Source: Eubacteriales bacterium
Lineage (GTDB): Bacteria > Bacillota > Clostridia > Peptostreptococcales > Anaerovoracaceae
Direction of reading: 5' to 3'
Assembly (NCBI GenBank): GCA_028692105.1
Contig: JAQUYC010000015.1
Span: 1-43,638 of the forward strand
Length of the DNA: 43,638 nucleotides
The notes under the pieces were generated by a model. That model was given only the letters and a program-made list of their open reading frames with translations, did not search any database and was not told the DNA's origin. Numbering within the stretch: position 1 is the stretch's first letter; the number at the start of each line of letters is the position of its first letter. Shown here one piece after another: positions 1-8,219 of the stretch. The position numbers were made by a program, and so were the translations under genes.

Positions 1-51
1 ACACCTTACTCGCTTTCCAGGCGAGCTCCTTAGCCACTCGGTCAACTCTCC
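1..51 (-). tRNA. tRNA-Ser(GGA), 3' part cut by window edge
   Basis: The reverse complement begins GGAGAGTTGACCGAGTGGCT, a typical class II serine tRNA start with its D-arm. The anticodon stem-loop follows with the loop CTGGAAA, so the anticodon is GGA. The variable arm, T-arm and acceptor 3' strand lie beyond the left edge. Confidence 0.88.
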
Positions 52-171
52 TTAACCTGTGTAAGACACATCATATAATGTAACACATGTACTCTCGAAA
101 AGCAAGCACTCATACGAAATAAAATTATATGGATAATTGTGTATAAAAATTAAATAAATTTCCATGCGTGG

Positions 172-200
172 TTGAATTTTAATTTTCTTTGCAGTATACT
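172..200 (+). promoter_or_regulatory. Sigma-A-type promoter for the diguanylate cyclase gene
   Basis: TTGAAT (172-177) and TATACT (195-200) are separated by 17 bases, 25 bases upstream of the start codon at 225. The match to the housekeeping consensus is good, but it is read by eye only. Confidence 0.55.
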
Positions 201-224
201 TTGGCCATCGGGGGTTAGTGAATA

Positions 225-1340
225 ATGGAGATTATAAAGCCAGATCCGTCCTTCAGCCAATGGCGAAAAAAAATCATAAAAAGCTACTATATAATCATCA
301 TATGGCTCTTTGTAGTAGAGATGACCGTATTCTTAACGCTTCGTGACCAAGGATTAATGGGGGATGAATATTTAACGGATTTCCGCTACTTGATTACCTA
401 TGTTGCCACTCCTGTGTTTACAAATGTTGCATTAGTCCTCATATGCCAGCGTATTAATATGCTGAATATTAAAAGTCAGATTAAAAATTACACCGTAGTT
501 TTAACATCTTCATTGATGTCAGCAGTAGTTGCATATGTACATTATGATGTATTTTCTGTCCTGACAGTATTCTCACTGCCTGTCTTTTTAACTATATTAT
601 TCGGACAGAAAAAGATGACAAATGTGATTACAGGAGTTAACAGTATTCTATTAATTCTGTCCATATTCCGTTCTTACAAATTCGATGATTCTATTTTCTT
701 TTATCTGAATTTGGCGGTAGCTTTTACAATGATGATTGTTGCAGCAATAATCAGTTCCGTCTTGATAGCATACAATGAAGCAAATACCGATTATATTTAT
801 TCAAGCTATCAAAAGCAATTATCATTGCGTGAACAAGTTAGAACGGATTCCATGACAGGTTTGTTAAATCAGAAAGCCTTTCGTTCACTATTAAAGGCCT
901 GTCTGGAGAAGGCAAAAGGAACAAAGACTCCCATGACACTGGCTATTATTGACATTGATTATTTTAAGGAAATCAACGATACCTATGGTCATATGGCTGG
1001 AGATCAGGTCCTGATCAAATTCACGCAATTAATAAAAAATCAATGCTATGATATTGATGGTCATATTGCCCGTTATGGTGGAGATGAATTCACTGTGATC
1101 TTTCAGGGAGCTTCAAAAGAGCTGGCATACCTGAAACTTGAAATGCTTAGGCATCAATGCACCAATATTTCGTCAGTCAAAACTGGCGTAAATCAGATCA
1201 ACTTCAGTGCCGGTATTGCACAGTACTTAGAAGGTGATATCAATGAAACTCTCCTGTTTAATCAGGCAGACACTGCCCTGTACCAGGCAAAAGAGAACGG
1301 CAGAGGGAATACAATCGTATACTTAGATAAAGCTATTTAG
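225..1340 (+). CDS. Membrane-anchored GGDEF diguanylate cyclase
   Basis: Probable diguanylate cyclase making the second messenger c-di-GMP from two GTP at the membrane. The 371-residue protein has about five or six hydrophobic segments between residues 20 and 185, resembling an integral membrane sensor module, and a GGDEF domain from about residue 205. The active-site motif GGDEF is intact at 285-289 and the metal-binding DIDYFK and NDTYGH blocks precede it. The product-inhibition RxxD site expected just before GGDEF is absent; DIDG stands there instead. No EAL domain is fused. The ATG at 225 follows a G-rich stretch that is only a weak ribosome binding site. The 3' end overlaps the convergent thrC gene by 8 bases. 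The sensed ligand cannot be inferred. Confidence 0.88.
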   Translation: MEIIKPDPSFSQWRKKIIKSYYIIIIWLFVVEMTVFLTLRDQGLMGDEYLTDFRYLITYVATPVFTNVALVLICQRINMLNIKSQIKNYTVVLTSSLMSAVVAYVHYDVFSVLTVFSLPVFLTILFGQKKMTNVITGVNSILLILSIFRSYKFDDSIFFYLNLAVAFTMMIVAAIISSVLIAYNEANTDYIYSSYQKQLSLREQVRTDSMTGLLNQKAFRSLLKACLEKAKGTKTPMTLAIIDIDYFKEINDTYGHMAGDQVLIKFTQLIKNQCYDIDGHIARYGGDEFTVIFQGASKELAYLKLEMLRHQCTNISSVKTGVNQINFSAGIAQYLEGDINETLLFNQADTALYQAKENGRGNTIVYLDKAI

Positions 1341-2820
1341 TACAAGCTTTTAATGAGTTTTTAACCGCAGCTTTCATGTCCTCCTTGTCGAGCACGCCTT
1401 TGTGCCTGATTTCTTTTGTCTCCAGACCTTTTAATCCCTTAGGGATTTTTACTCCGGTTTCTTTATATAATGCGCGTACATTCTCAAACCCATCCTCTTC
1501 TGTGGACAAACCGATTGAAGCCGCCACGCTGTCTGCAAATTTATATGCGCTTGCAGTGGATGCTATTATTGTAACCGTTTCATCCCCGGTAGACGCTTTA
1601 TAGTCCTCATATACTTTGTACGCCACAGCGGTATGCGTATCCATGAGATAGCCGTTTTCTGCATACATTTTTCCTATGGCGGAATCAGTCTCTTCCATAT
1701 TGGCAAATCCTGCCCAGAATTCCTTAAGGCCATCCCTGATTTTATCGCTTACTTTATATTCTTTATTTATATCAAGGCTGTCCATCAATGCGGATATCTC
1801 TGCCCCGTTGTTTCCGCTGAGATGATAGAGAAGTCTTTCCAGATTGCTCGAAATCAATATATCCATTGATGGTGAATTGGTCAGGTAAAACTCGCGCTTA
1901 ACGTCATAAGTTCCGGTGTTGATGAAATCGGTAAGAACCTTGTTCTCATTTGAGGCGCAGATCAATTTACCTACCGGTATGCCCATCTGCTTAGCATAAT
2001 ATGCAGCTAAAATATTGCCGAAATTTCCGGTTGGCACAACGATATTGATCCTATCTCCGGACTGGATTGTCCCATTATCCATCAGCTTGCCATATGAATA
2101 TACATAATATGCTACCTGTGGAATCAGCCTTCCGATGTTGATCGAGTTTGCGGATGACAGCTTGCATCCCTGTTTTGCCAATTCATCGGCGAACTCACTG
2201 TCATTGAATATCTTCTTCACTCCGGTCTGTGCATCGTCAAAATTTCCCCGAATAGCAAAAACGTGAGTGTTCTTGCCTTCCTGGGTAATCATCTGTCTTT
2301 CCTGTACTTGGCTGACTCCTTCGTTTGGATAGAATACTATGATCTCAGTATTCGGTACATCAGCGAACCCCTCAAGAGCAGCTTTGCCTGTGTCTCCCGA
2401 AGTTGCAGTCAATATCACAATTTTCTTGTCTTCTTTTTCCTTATTCATCGCGGTGGTCATCAGATACGGCAGAATAGAAAGTGCCATATCCTTAAAAGCT
2501 GCTGTCTTTCCATGATAAAGCTCCAGGAAATAAGCATCCCCTGCTTTCACTAAAGGAACGATATCGGAAGCTTCAAACTTTTCATCATAAGCCCCATCGA
2601 CACAATGTCGGACTTCTTCCTCCAAATAATCAGTAAAATAGCTATAAATCACCTCAAATGCGATTTCTTTATATGTCTTTCCCTTTAATTCATCAAGAGG
2701 TATGGATAAAGCCGGCATGCTTTCAGGAACGAAAAGTCCTTTGTCCTGAGCGATTCCTTGAATTATCGCTTGCGCAGCGCTTTTAAACTCCTTACTTCCT
2801 CTTGTGCTTTTATATTTCAT
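1333..2820 (-). CDS. thrC: Threonine synthase
   Basis: Pyridoxal-phosphate enzyme converting O-phosphohomoserine to threonine, the last step of the pathway. The 495-residue product starts MKYKSTRG, a usual threonine synthase start with the substrate-binding STRG. The cofactor lysine is K110 in the block GKTAAFKDMAL, and TATSGDTGKAA follows as the phosphate-binding region. I chose the ATG at 2820 because GGAAAGGG lies a few bases upstream and the protein starts at the conserved N-terminus. An in-frame start at 2910 would add 30 unconserved residues. No homoserine kinase or homoserine dehydrogenase gene is adjacent, so it stands alone here. It converges with the diguanylate cyclase gene, and no terminator is visible between them. 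Confidence 0.95.
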   Translation of the reverse strand: MKYKSTRGSKEFKSAAQAIIQGIAQDKGLFVPESMPALSIPLDELKGKTYKEIAFEVIYSYFTDYLEEEVRHCVDGAYDEKFEASDIVPLVKAGDAYFLELYHGKTAAFKDMALSILPYLMTTAMNKEKEDKKIVILTATSGDTGKAALEGFADVPNTEIIVFYPNEGVSQVQERQMITQEGKNTHVFAIRGNFDDAQTGVKKIFNDSEFADELAKQGCKLSSANSINIGRLIPQVAYYVYSYGKLMDNGTIQSGDRINIVVPTGNFGNILAAYYAKQMGIPVGKLICASNENKVLTDFINTGTYDVKREFYLTNSPSMDILISSNLERLLYHLSGNNGAEISALMDSLDINKEYKVSDKIRDGLKEFWAGFANMEETDSAIGKMYAENGYLMDTHTAVAYKVYEDYKASTGDETVTIIASTASAYKFADSVAASIGLSTEEDGFENVRALYKETGVKIPKGLKGLETKEIRHKGVLDKEDMKAAVKNSLKACTK

Positions 2821-3122
2821 AAAAATCCCTTTCCGATGTATCTTAATAAGAACTGGTGAGAATATCTTCGCCTCGTTATATTTTTGAACATGAGCAGTCA
2901 GTTGATGCACTGTTTTATATTAATTATTTATTTTATCAAATAAAATACAATTGCACAAGGCAAACCGTTTCAATGCAATTTGGTTTGCAATTTGGTTTTA
3001 AATATCAGACAAACCTGTTACAATATAATATAAACTGCAGGTGACACACCATAACCGAATGAGTATTGGCAACCTGCAATAAATACTAATAATAAAAAAC
3101 TTTGATAAAGGAGAGATCTAAG

Positions 3123-3782
3123 ATGAAGGTAGTAGCATTTAACGGCAGCCCCAACAAAGAAGGAAATACCTACCACGCGTTGAAGATGGTAGCAGATGAA
3201 TTGGAGAATGAAGGAATTGAAGTTGAATTCATTCATGTAGGCAAAAAAGTTATCCGTGGCTGCCTGGCTTGCGGCAGCTGTTACAGGACGAAAGATGAGA
3301 GATGCATCGGTGAGGATGAAGTGAATGACTGGATTCAAAAGATGAAGGAGGCAGACGGTATCCTATTTGGGTCTCCTACTCATTATGCGGCTATCAACGG
3401 CACTATGAAGTCTTTTCTGGATAGGGCTTTTTATGTTGACACTGCGAACAAAGGGATGTTTCGTCATAAGGTCGGCGCTGCAGTTGCTGCCGTCAGAAGA
3501 TCCGGAGGCATTCAAACCTTTAATCAGCTGAATAATTATCTAAACTATGCGGAAATGCTCATTCCGACAACCAACTACTGGAATGTCGTGTACGGAGCAG
3601 CGCCGGGAGAGGCCCTGTATGATGAAGAGGGTAAGCAAATCATGAGGCTCCTTGGCAAAAATATGGCATGGTTGCTTAAGCTGAAAGAAAACGGGAAGGA
3701 TATAGTTCCGGAGCCCGAAAAAGAAAGAAAGATCATGACAAACTTCATCCGCAAGGATCTTAAGGAACCGCGAGAAAAATAA
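3123..3782 (+). CDS. Flavodoxin-family NAD(P)H-dependent oxidoreductase with Cys cluster
   Basis: FMN-binding reductase of the iron-sulfur flavoprotein / NADPH-dependent FMN reductase superfamily, 219 residues and cytoplasmic. The FMN phosphate loop is NGSPNKEGNTYH (7-18) and the second flavin loop contains FGSPTHYAAINGTMKSFLDR. Cysteines 47, 50, 53 and 61 form a compact CxxCxxC...C motif that could hold an iron-sulfur cluster or act as redox thiols, common in anaerobes. The start at 3123 follows AAGGAGAG at good spacing; the upstream in-frame ATG at 3102 has no such site. The gene stands alone, followed by a decayed acetyltransferase and a hairpin terminator. Substrate unknown. Confidence 0.85.
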   Translation: MKVVAFNGSPNKEGNTYHALKMVADELENEGIEVEFIHVGKKVIRGCLACGSCYRTKDERCIGEDEVNDWIQKMKEADGILFGSPTHYAAINGTMKSFLDRAFYVDTANKGMFRHKVGAAVAAVRRSGGIQTFNQLNNYLNYAEMLIPTTNYWNVVYGAAPGEALYDEEGKQIMRLLGKNMAWLLKLKENGKDIVPEPEKERKIMTNFIRKDLKEPREK

Positions 3783-3834
3783 AGAGAAGGATAGTATGAT
3801 TATCAACTTTTAGAATATATCATACAAGGGCATT

Positions 3835-4063
3835 ATGGAAATCCGAAGAGCTATACTAAAAGATGTTCCTGCAATTTATAGCTGCAGTGTTGAATCGTTC
3901 AAAGATTACATTTTACTTATTGGCAGGACCCCTGCTCCCATGTTGGAAGATTGTGAAATATGAAAGAGCTCATGAGATCTATTTCAATTGTGGTTATGAA
4001 ATCTATGATAGAGTACAGGAAAATGGATTTGATAGGTACTATATGAAAAAATATCTCAAATGA
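3835..4063 (+). pseudogene. GNAT acetyltransferase pseudogene with internal deletion
   Basis: The first 42 codons from the ATG at 3835 begin MEIRRAILKDVPAIY and run to a TGA at 3961-3963, a typical GNAT N-terminus. The sequence continues in a different frame with YFNCGYEIYDRV...RYYMKKYLK up to the stop at 4061-4063, a typical GNAT C-terminus (the NCGYE turn corresponds to the usual YEKxGF). The central part carrying the acetyl-CoA binding loop, roughly 70 residues in an intact enzyme, is missing. It is therefore a deleted, frame-shifted relic; no functional product is expected. Confidence 0.8.
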
Positions 4064-4109
4064 TAATAAATCATATAAATTCTTTTTAGCATTTTAAGAA
4101 CACAATTAA

Positions 4110-4161
4110 AATACCAGTCATGCAAAGCAATCATGCATAAACATGACCGGTATTCTTTTTT
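4110..4161 (+). terminator. Rho-independent terminator, probably bidirectional
   Basis: AATACCAGTCATG (4110-4122) pairs with CATGACCGGTATT (4142-4154) and is followed by CTTTTTTC. It ends the flavoprotein / GNAT pseudogene transcript. The complement also ends in a T-rich stretch, so it may serve the convergent gene at 4185-4373. Confidence 0.8.
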
Positions 4162-4184
4162 CAGCCGTTTGAAGGCGGCTTTCA

Positions 4185-4373
4185 TTAATGTTTAATACTA
4201 TCAAGAAATTTCTGCAGCTTCTGAGCCTGCTTTCCCTCCGATAACGAATATTCACGGAAAAACGCTTTAAGTTCATTATCTTCTATCCTTGAGGAATAAG
4301 CCTTGAAATCCCTCACCCTCTCTTGAGTATCAAGCAAAGCTTTTTTCACATAGTCCACCGTATACATTTCCAT
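4185..4373 (-). CDS. Small conserved-looking helical protein (62 aa)
   Basis: The 62-residue product starts MEMYTVDYVKKALLDTQERV and is predicted to be almost entirely helical, with two amphipathic helices and a charged C-terminus. It has no signal peptide and no cysteines. The start at 4373 is chosen because GGGAGGTG sits directly upstream; the longer in-frame reading to 4451 lacks any such site. The layout recalls short ferritin-like or coat-associated helical proteins of clostridia, but I do not recognise the family with certainty. It is transcribed alone, convergent with the flavoprotein gene. Confidence 0.6.
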   Translation of the reverse strand: MEMYTVDYVKKALLDTQERVRDFKAYSSRIEDNELKAFFREYSLSEGKQAQKLQKFLDSIKH

Positions 4374-4460
4374 ATTATTATCACCTCCCAAATATACAAT
4401 TAGTATGGACAGATTCAGCTCAATCATGCGTATATCCGGAATTCGAAACACTTTTTACTA

Positions 4461-4634
4461 ATGCAAATGTTTATCTTGAAGCAATTAATTAAATTATTAA
4501 TTGAGCAAATAGTAGCAATGGCAAGTGAAAATTTTAAGGATGAAATTGCAATAACCGGTAGAATAGAAGACCTCACGGCTGCAATGGGAAACTATATGGC
4601 CCAAGGCGTAATAAAAAATATGCCGATCCAGTAA
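4461..4634 (+). CDS. Possible small ORF or gene remnant (57 aa)
   Basis: An ATG at 4461 opens 57 codons ending at TAA 4632-4634. The C-terminal half reads IAITGRIEDLTAAMGNYM, coding-like in composition and perhaps the tail of a larger lost protein. There is no ribosome binding site before the ATG, and no family is recognised. The rest of 4374-4738 holds only the upstream region of the 62-aa gene and the tRNA terminator. Confidence 0.25.
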   Translation: MQMFILKQLIKLLIEQIVAMASENFKDEIAITGRIEDLTAAMGNYMAQGVIKNMPIQ

Positions 4635-4697
4635 ACACGATCAACCTTTTAAACCTTTTAATTGGTTTTTTTAGAATAAAAAATGCCTAAAACCCAT

Positions 4698-4735
4698 CAA
4701 AAAATAACAAGAACCGCTATTATTAACGGTTCTTG
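4698..4735 (-). terminator. Terminator of the tRNA-Glu transcript
   Basis: On the minus strand CAAGAACCG and CGGTTCTTG (4708-4735) form a 9-bp stem followed by TTATTTTTT. It begins 3 bases after the CCA end of the tRNA. Confidence 0.9.
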
Positions 4736-4738
4736 AGT

Positions 4739-4813
4739 TGGTAACCCGTAGGGGAGTCGAACCCCTGACTCCGCCGTGAGAGGGCGACGTCTTGACCACT
4801 TGACCAACGGGTC
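4739..4813 (-). tRNA. tRNA-Glu(CTC)
   Basis: A complete 75-nt cloverleaf with encoded CCA. The acceptor stem GACCCGT pairs with ACGGGTT. The anticodon loop is CTCTCAC, giving anticodon CTC, and the T-arm reads AGGGGTTCGACTCCCCT. It is transcribed divergently from the glutamyl-tRNA synthetase gene. Confidence 0.95.
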
Positions 4814-4825
4814 TCGCAATATCTT

Positions 4826-4854
4826 ATGATAAAGCAAAGGGTTAAAAAAAGCAA
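4826..4854 (-). promoter_or_regulatory. Promoter of tRNA-Glu
   Basis: On the minus strand TTGCTT (4854-4849) and TATCAT (4831-4826) are separated by 17 bases, with the -10 box 12 bases upstream of the tRNA 5' end. Confidence 0.6.
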
Positions 4855-5023
4855 CATTTTTTTCACTTTTTTAGATTATATCATAACTTAAAGACTTTTA
4901 GGTGTTCCCTTTTTTCCTTTTTTACGGTATCCTATTTTTGATTCATGAGTTGTGAAAATTAAAGTATTAAGATCTTTGGAGAGTGACTATAAACACTACT
5001 ACAATATAGAGGAGATGGATAAT

Positions 5024-6679
5024 ATGAATTATAATCAATTAGCAGATTTGCTATTCCCTGATATCACAGGGAATCCTTTAGAATATGAAGAGATCTACCA
5101 ACAGAGAAAGCTGCCTGCCGGAGCCAAAGTGACCCGGCTGGGGCCAAGCCCTACGGGATTTATTCATTTGGGTAATCTTTACGGGGCTTTCGTTGATGAA
5201 CGTCTTGCCCACCAAAGCGGCGGAGTCTTTTATCTTAGAATAGAGGATACCGATGAAAAGCGGCAGGTAGAGGGAGCCGTAGAAACAATAATTTCATCTC
5301 TTGAATTCTTTGGAGTAACCTTTGACGAAGGTGCTGCGCTAAACGGGGATAAAGGTGATTATGGTCCCTATTATCAAAGTCGTCGGGCAGAAATATATCA
5401 GACCTTTGTAAAACAGATGGTTTCTCTCGGACAAGCCTATCCCTGTTTCTGTACGGAGGAAGAGTTGAATGAAATCCGTGCGGCTCAGGAAAATCTGAAG
5501 GAAAATCCGGGTTATTACGGTAAATGGGCTAAACACAGAGACCTTTCATTGGAAGAAATCCAAAGCCGCATCAGGAGCGGACAATCCTTTGTGGTCAGGC
5601 TGAGATCCCAAGGAACGCACGATTGCAAGGATGAAGATATCAAAATGATATCCGTTGAGGATGGCATAAGGGGAACATTAACGATACCGGAAAACGATCA
5701 GGATGTGGTCCTGTTGAAAGCAAACGGTATTCCAACCTATCATTTTGCCCATGTCGTGGATGATCATCTGATGAGGACGACTCATGTGGTCAGGGGCGCA
5801 GAATGGCTGCCGTCACTGCCTATACATGTAGAACTGTTTCATACACTTGGCTGGCCATTGCCTATTTACTGCCATACAGCCCAGCTGATGAAAATGGAAG
5901 ATGGCAATAAGCGAAAACTCTCGAAACGAAAAGACCCTGAGCTCTCTTTAGATTATTACCGAAGCGAGGGGTATCATCCAAAAGCGGTAAGGGAATACCT
6001 TCTGACTATCCTTAATTCCAATTATGAAGAATGGCGAATGGAAAATCCTGACGCACCTTTGGAATCATTTGAATTTACTGTTGAAAAAATGAGTAATTCC
6101 GGAACGCTTTTCGATCTCGATAAACTCAACGACATAAGCAAGGATGTTCTGGTAAAGCTTCCTGCAACAGAATTATGCCAATTTATGATTGACTGGGCAA
6201 AAGCCTACAAGCCGGATTTAGTGGGCTGTTTTGAAGGGCGTGAGGACTACCTGACAAAGATCCTTGACTTGGGGCGAAGCGGCGATAAGCCGAGAAAAGA
6301 TTTTATTTTTGCACGTCAGATATTTGAATTTATCAGTTATTTCTATGATAACTATTTTAAAGCGGAAGATCCATATCCGGAAAACGTTAGCAGCAGTGAT
6401 GTGAAAAATATTTTGTCTTCATACCTTAAAAGCTATGACCATGAAGACGACCAATCCCAGTGGTTTGAAAAGATCCGTAATATCGCATCAGACAATGGAT
6501 ATGCAGCGAAACCCAAGGACTATAAGAAAAACCCTGAACTCTATAAAGGACATGTAGGAGATGTAAGTACCGTGATTCGCATTGCACTGATGGGTCGCGC
6601 CATGTCGCCTGACATCTGGGAGATTCAGCAGATTCTCGGCGAAGAAAAGACAATAGAAAGAATAAAAAAAGTTTTGTAA
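5024..6679 (+). CDS. gltX: Glutamate--tRNA ligase
   Basis: Class I aminoacyl-tRNA synthetase charging tRNA-Glu with glutamate; in many Gram-positive bacteria it also charges tRNA-Gln for later amidation. In the 551-residue protein the HIGH-type signature is PSPTGFIHLG (41-50) and the KMSKS-type loop is KLSKR (298-302). The ATG at 5024 is preferred because GAGGAG lies about nine bases upstream and MNYNQLADLLFP matches the clostridial N-terminus. An in-frame GTG at 4952 has no ribosome binding site. A long insertion-type N-terminus before VTRLGPSPTG is usual in this clostridial subfamily. It is divergent from tRNA-Glu across a 210-bp AT-rich region and is followed by a very small membrane peptide gene. 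Confidence 0.95.
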   Translation: MNYNQLADLLFPDITGNPLEYEEIYQQRKLPAGAKVTRLGPSPTGFIHLGNLYGAFVDERLAHQSGGVFYLRIEDTDEKRQVEGAVETIISSLEFFGVTFDEGAALNGDKGDYGPYYQSRRAEIYQTFVKQMVSLGQAYPCFCTEEELNEIRAAQENLKENPGYYGKWAKHRDLSLEEIQSRIRSGQSFVVRLRSQGTHDCKDEDIKMISVEDGIRGTLTIPENDQDVVLLKANGIPTYHFAHVVDDHLMRTTHVVRGAEWLPSLPIHVELFHTLGWPLPIYCHTAQLMKMEDGNKRKLSKRKDPELSLDYYRSEGYHPKAVREYLLTILNSNYEEWRMENPDAPLESFEFTVEKMSNSGTLFDLDKLNDISKDVLVKLPATELCQFMIDWAKAYKPDLVGCFEGREDYLTKILDLGRSGDKPRKDFIFARQIFEFISYFYDNYFKAEDPYPENVSSSDVKNILSSYLKSYDHEDDQSQWFEKIRNIASDNGYAAKPKDYKKNPELYKGHVGDVSTVIRIALMGRAMSPDIWEIQQILGEEKTIERIKKVL

Positions 6680-6746
6680 CACATTTAGCAGCCTCTTCAT
6701 AAATTATAATACAAATTATTATTTTTATAGAAGCAGGTGATTAAAA

Positions 6747-6851
6747 ATGTCAGATGGATGCGGACTCCTTGGTGGAGAGGGAATCGATACCAGCTTACTC
6801 TTTTTCTTCTTGTTGCTGGTGATCATATTCTGTAACTGTTACACAAGATAG
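6747..6851 (+). CDS. Small hydrophobic peptide, YjcZ-like (34 aa)
   Basis: The ORF starts at ATG 6747 after AGGTGA and encodes 34 residues: a glycine- and cysteine-containing head MSDGCGLLGGEG followed by one membrane segment LLFFFLLLVIIF. This resembles the very short glycine-rich single-pass peptides grouped around YjcZ in spore-forming Firmicutes, but the resemblance is of layout only. It lies between gltX and two tandem terminators, so it may be read with gltX or from its own promoter. Confidence 0.6.
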   Translation: MSDGCGLLGGEGIDTSLLFFFLLLVIIFCNCYTR

Positions 6852-6852
6852 A

Positions 6853-6880
6853 AAAGTTTGCCTGAGGGCAAACTTTTTTA
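6853..6880 (+). terminator. First of two duplicated terminators
   Basis: AAGTTTGCC and GGCAAACTT (6854-6875) form a 9-bp stem with a short loop followed by TTTTTTATT. Confidence 0.85.
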
Positions 6881-6900
6881 TTATGATTCAGCTCTAAATA

Positions 6901-6934
6901 GAAAGTTTGCCTGAAGGCAAACTTTTTTATTTTG
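6901..6934 (+). terminator. Second, near-identical terminator
   Basis: AAAGTTTGCC and GGCAAACTTT (6902-6925) with TTTTATTTT after it repeat the first terminator with one loop change. On the minus strand the hairpin lies 8 bases beyond the ahcY stop codon, so it may work in both directions. Confidence 0.8.
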
Positions 6935-6942
6935 ATTAAACT

Positions 6943-8193
6943 TTAAATATTCCAGCTTACAAGATATTTTTCCTGCTCCTCTGTCAGTTCATCAATCTCT
7001 ATGCCCCAGGCTTTTAGTTTTCTTCTTGCCACTACATCATCGATTTCAGCCGAAACATCAATGACCTTGTTCTCCAATGTGCCATGATTATTAAGAATAT
7101 AAAGTGCTGACAAACACTGAACGGCAAAACTCATATCCATTATTTCAGCAGGGTGACCGTCAGCTGCCGCTATGTTGACCAGTCTTCCTTCCCCGATAAC
7201 ATTGACCCATTTTCCGTTATTCAGCTTATATCCCATGATATTCTTGCGGGTTTCCTTCTTTTCGACTGCCGCCTTTTCGAGGCCTTCCATATCCACTTCT
7301 AAGTTAAAATGGCCTGCATTGGTCAAAATCGCTCTGTCTTTCATCGTCAGCATGTGTTCCACAGTAATAACATGTTCGCAGCCTGTTGCTGCCACAAATA
7401 TGTCCCCGTGAGGAGCTGCTGAGTTCATAGTCATTACATCATAGCCATCCATTTTTGCCTCTATAGCTTTGACCGGATCTATTTCGGTAACGATTACCTT
7501 TGCTCCCAAAGCGGCTGCTCTCAACGCTATCCCTCTGCCGCACCATCCATAACCGGCTACAATAACAGTTTTTCCGGCAACGATCAGATTTGTATTTCTC
7601 ATAATGCTGTCCCAGACCGATTGTCCGGTTCCATAGCGATTGTCAAACATATGCTTGCACTGTGCATCGTTGACCGCAACCATCGGGAATTTGAGAATGC
7701 CTTCGCGCTCCATTGATTTCAGACGTATTACCCCTGTAGTTGTCTCCTCGCAGCCTCCCCAGACCTCTTCCCCTAAATCGGGTCTCGAACTGTGAATCAA
7801 GCCCACCAAGTCTCCGCCGTCATCGATGATGATATTCGGTTTGTGGGACAATGTCATTTCGATATGCCTGTTGTATTCCTCGTTCGTAGCACCATGATAT
7901 GCATAAACCTTCATTCCATTTGCTACCAGTGCTGCTGCCACATCATCCTGGGTTGAAAGGATATTGCTGCCGGTTACGGCCATTTCCGCTCCCCCAGCTG
8001 CCAGAACCTCACAAAGATATGCGGTCTTTGCTTCCAGATGCACGGAAAGTGAGATTTTTACACCTTGAAAAGGTTTTTCGACTGAAAACTGTTCTTCCAA
8101 CCCGCTCAAAAGTGGCATATTGCTTTTTACCCACTCTATTTTCTGCCTGCCCGAAGGAGCAAGACTAATATCCCTTATTTCATTCTGTTTCAT
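6943..8193 (-). CDS. ahcY: Adenosylhomocysteinase
   Basis: S-adenosylhomocysteine hydrolase, which reversibly splits SAH into adenosine and homocysteine and so relieves inhibition of methyltransferases. The 416-residue protein is of the shorter type lacking the roughly 40-residue insertion found in many bacterial enzymes. The substrate site shows SVHLEAKTA (50-58), IIDDGGD (122-128), CEETTTG (148-154) and NDAQCKHMFDN. The NAD loop is GYGWCGRG (214-221). GGAGGT lies directly upstream of the ATG at 8193. Two terminators follow. The neighbouring YgjP-like gene ends 26 bases upstream on the same strand, so co-transcription is possible. Confidence 0.95.
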   Translation of the reverse strand: MKQNEIRDISLAPSGRQKIEWVKSNMPLLSGLEEQFSVEKPFQGVKISLSVHLEAKTAYLCEVLAAGGAEMAVTGSNILSTQDDVAAALVANGMKVYAYHGATNEEYNRHIEMTLSHKPNIIIDDGGDLVGLIHSSRPDLGEEVWGGCEETTTGVIRLKSMEREGILKFPMVAVNDAQCKHMFDNRYGTGQSVWDSIMRNTNLIVAGKTVIVAGYGWCGRGIALRAAALGAKVIVTEIDPVKAIEAKMDGYDVMTMNSAAPHGDIFVAATGCEHVITVEHMLTMKDRAILTNAGHFNLEVDMEGLEKAAVEKKETRKNIMGYKLNNGKWVNVIGEGRLVNIAAADGHPAEIMDMSFAVQCLSALYILNNHGTLENKVIDVSAEIDDVVARRKLKAWGIEIDELTEEQEKYLVSWNI

Positions 8194-8219
8194 ATAATAC
8201 CTCCATCAATACTCGTAGA

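Noticed and set aside
4952-5023. 24-residue N-terminal extension of gltX from a GTG start
   Set aside because: No ribosome binding site before the GTG; GAGGAG stands before the ATG at 5024, where the family N-terminus begins.
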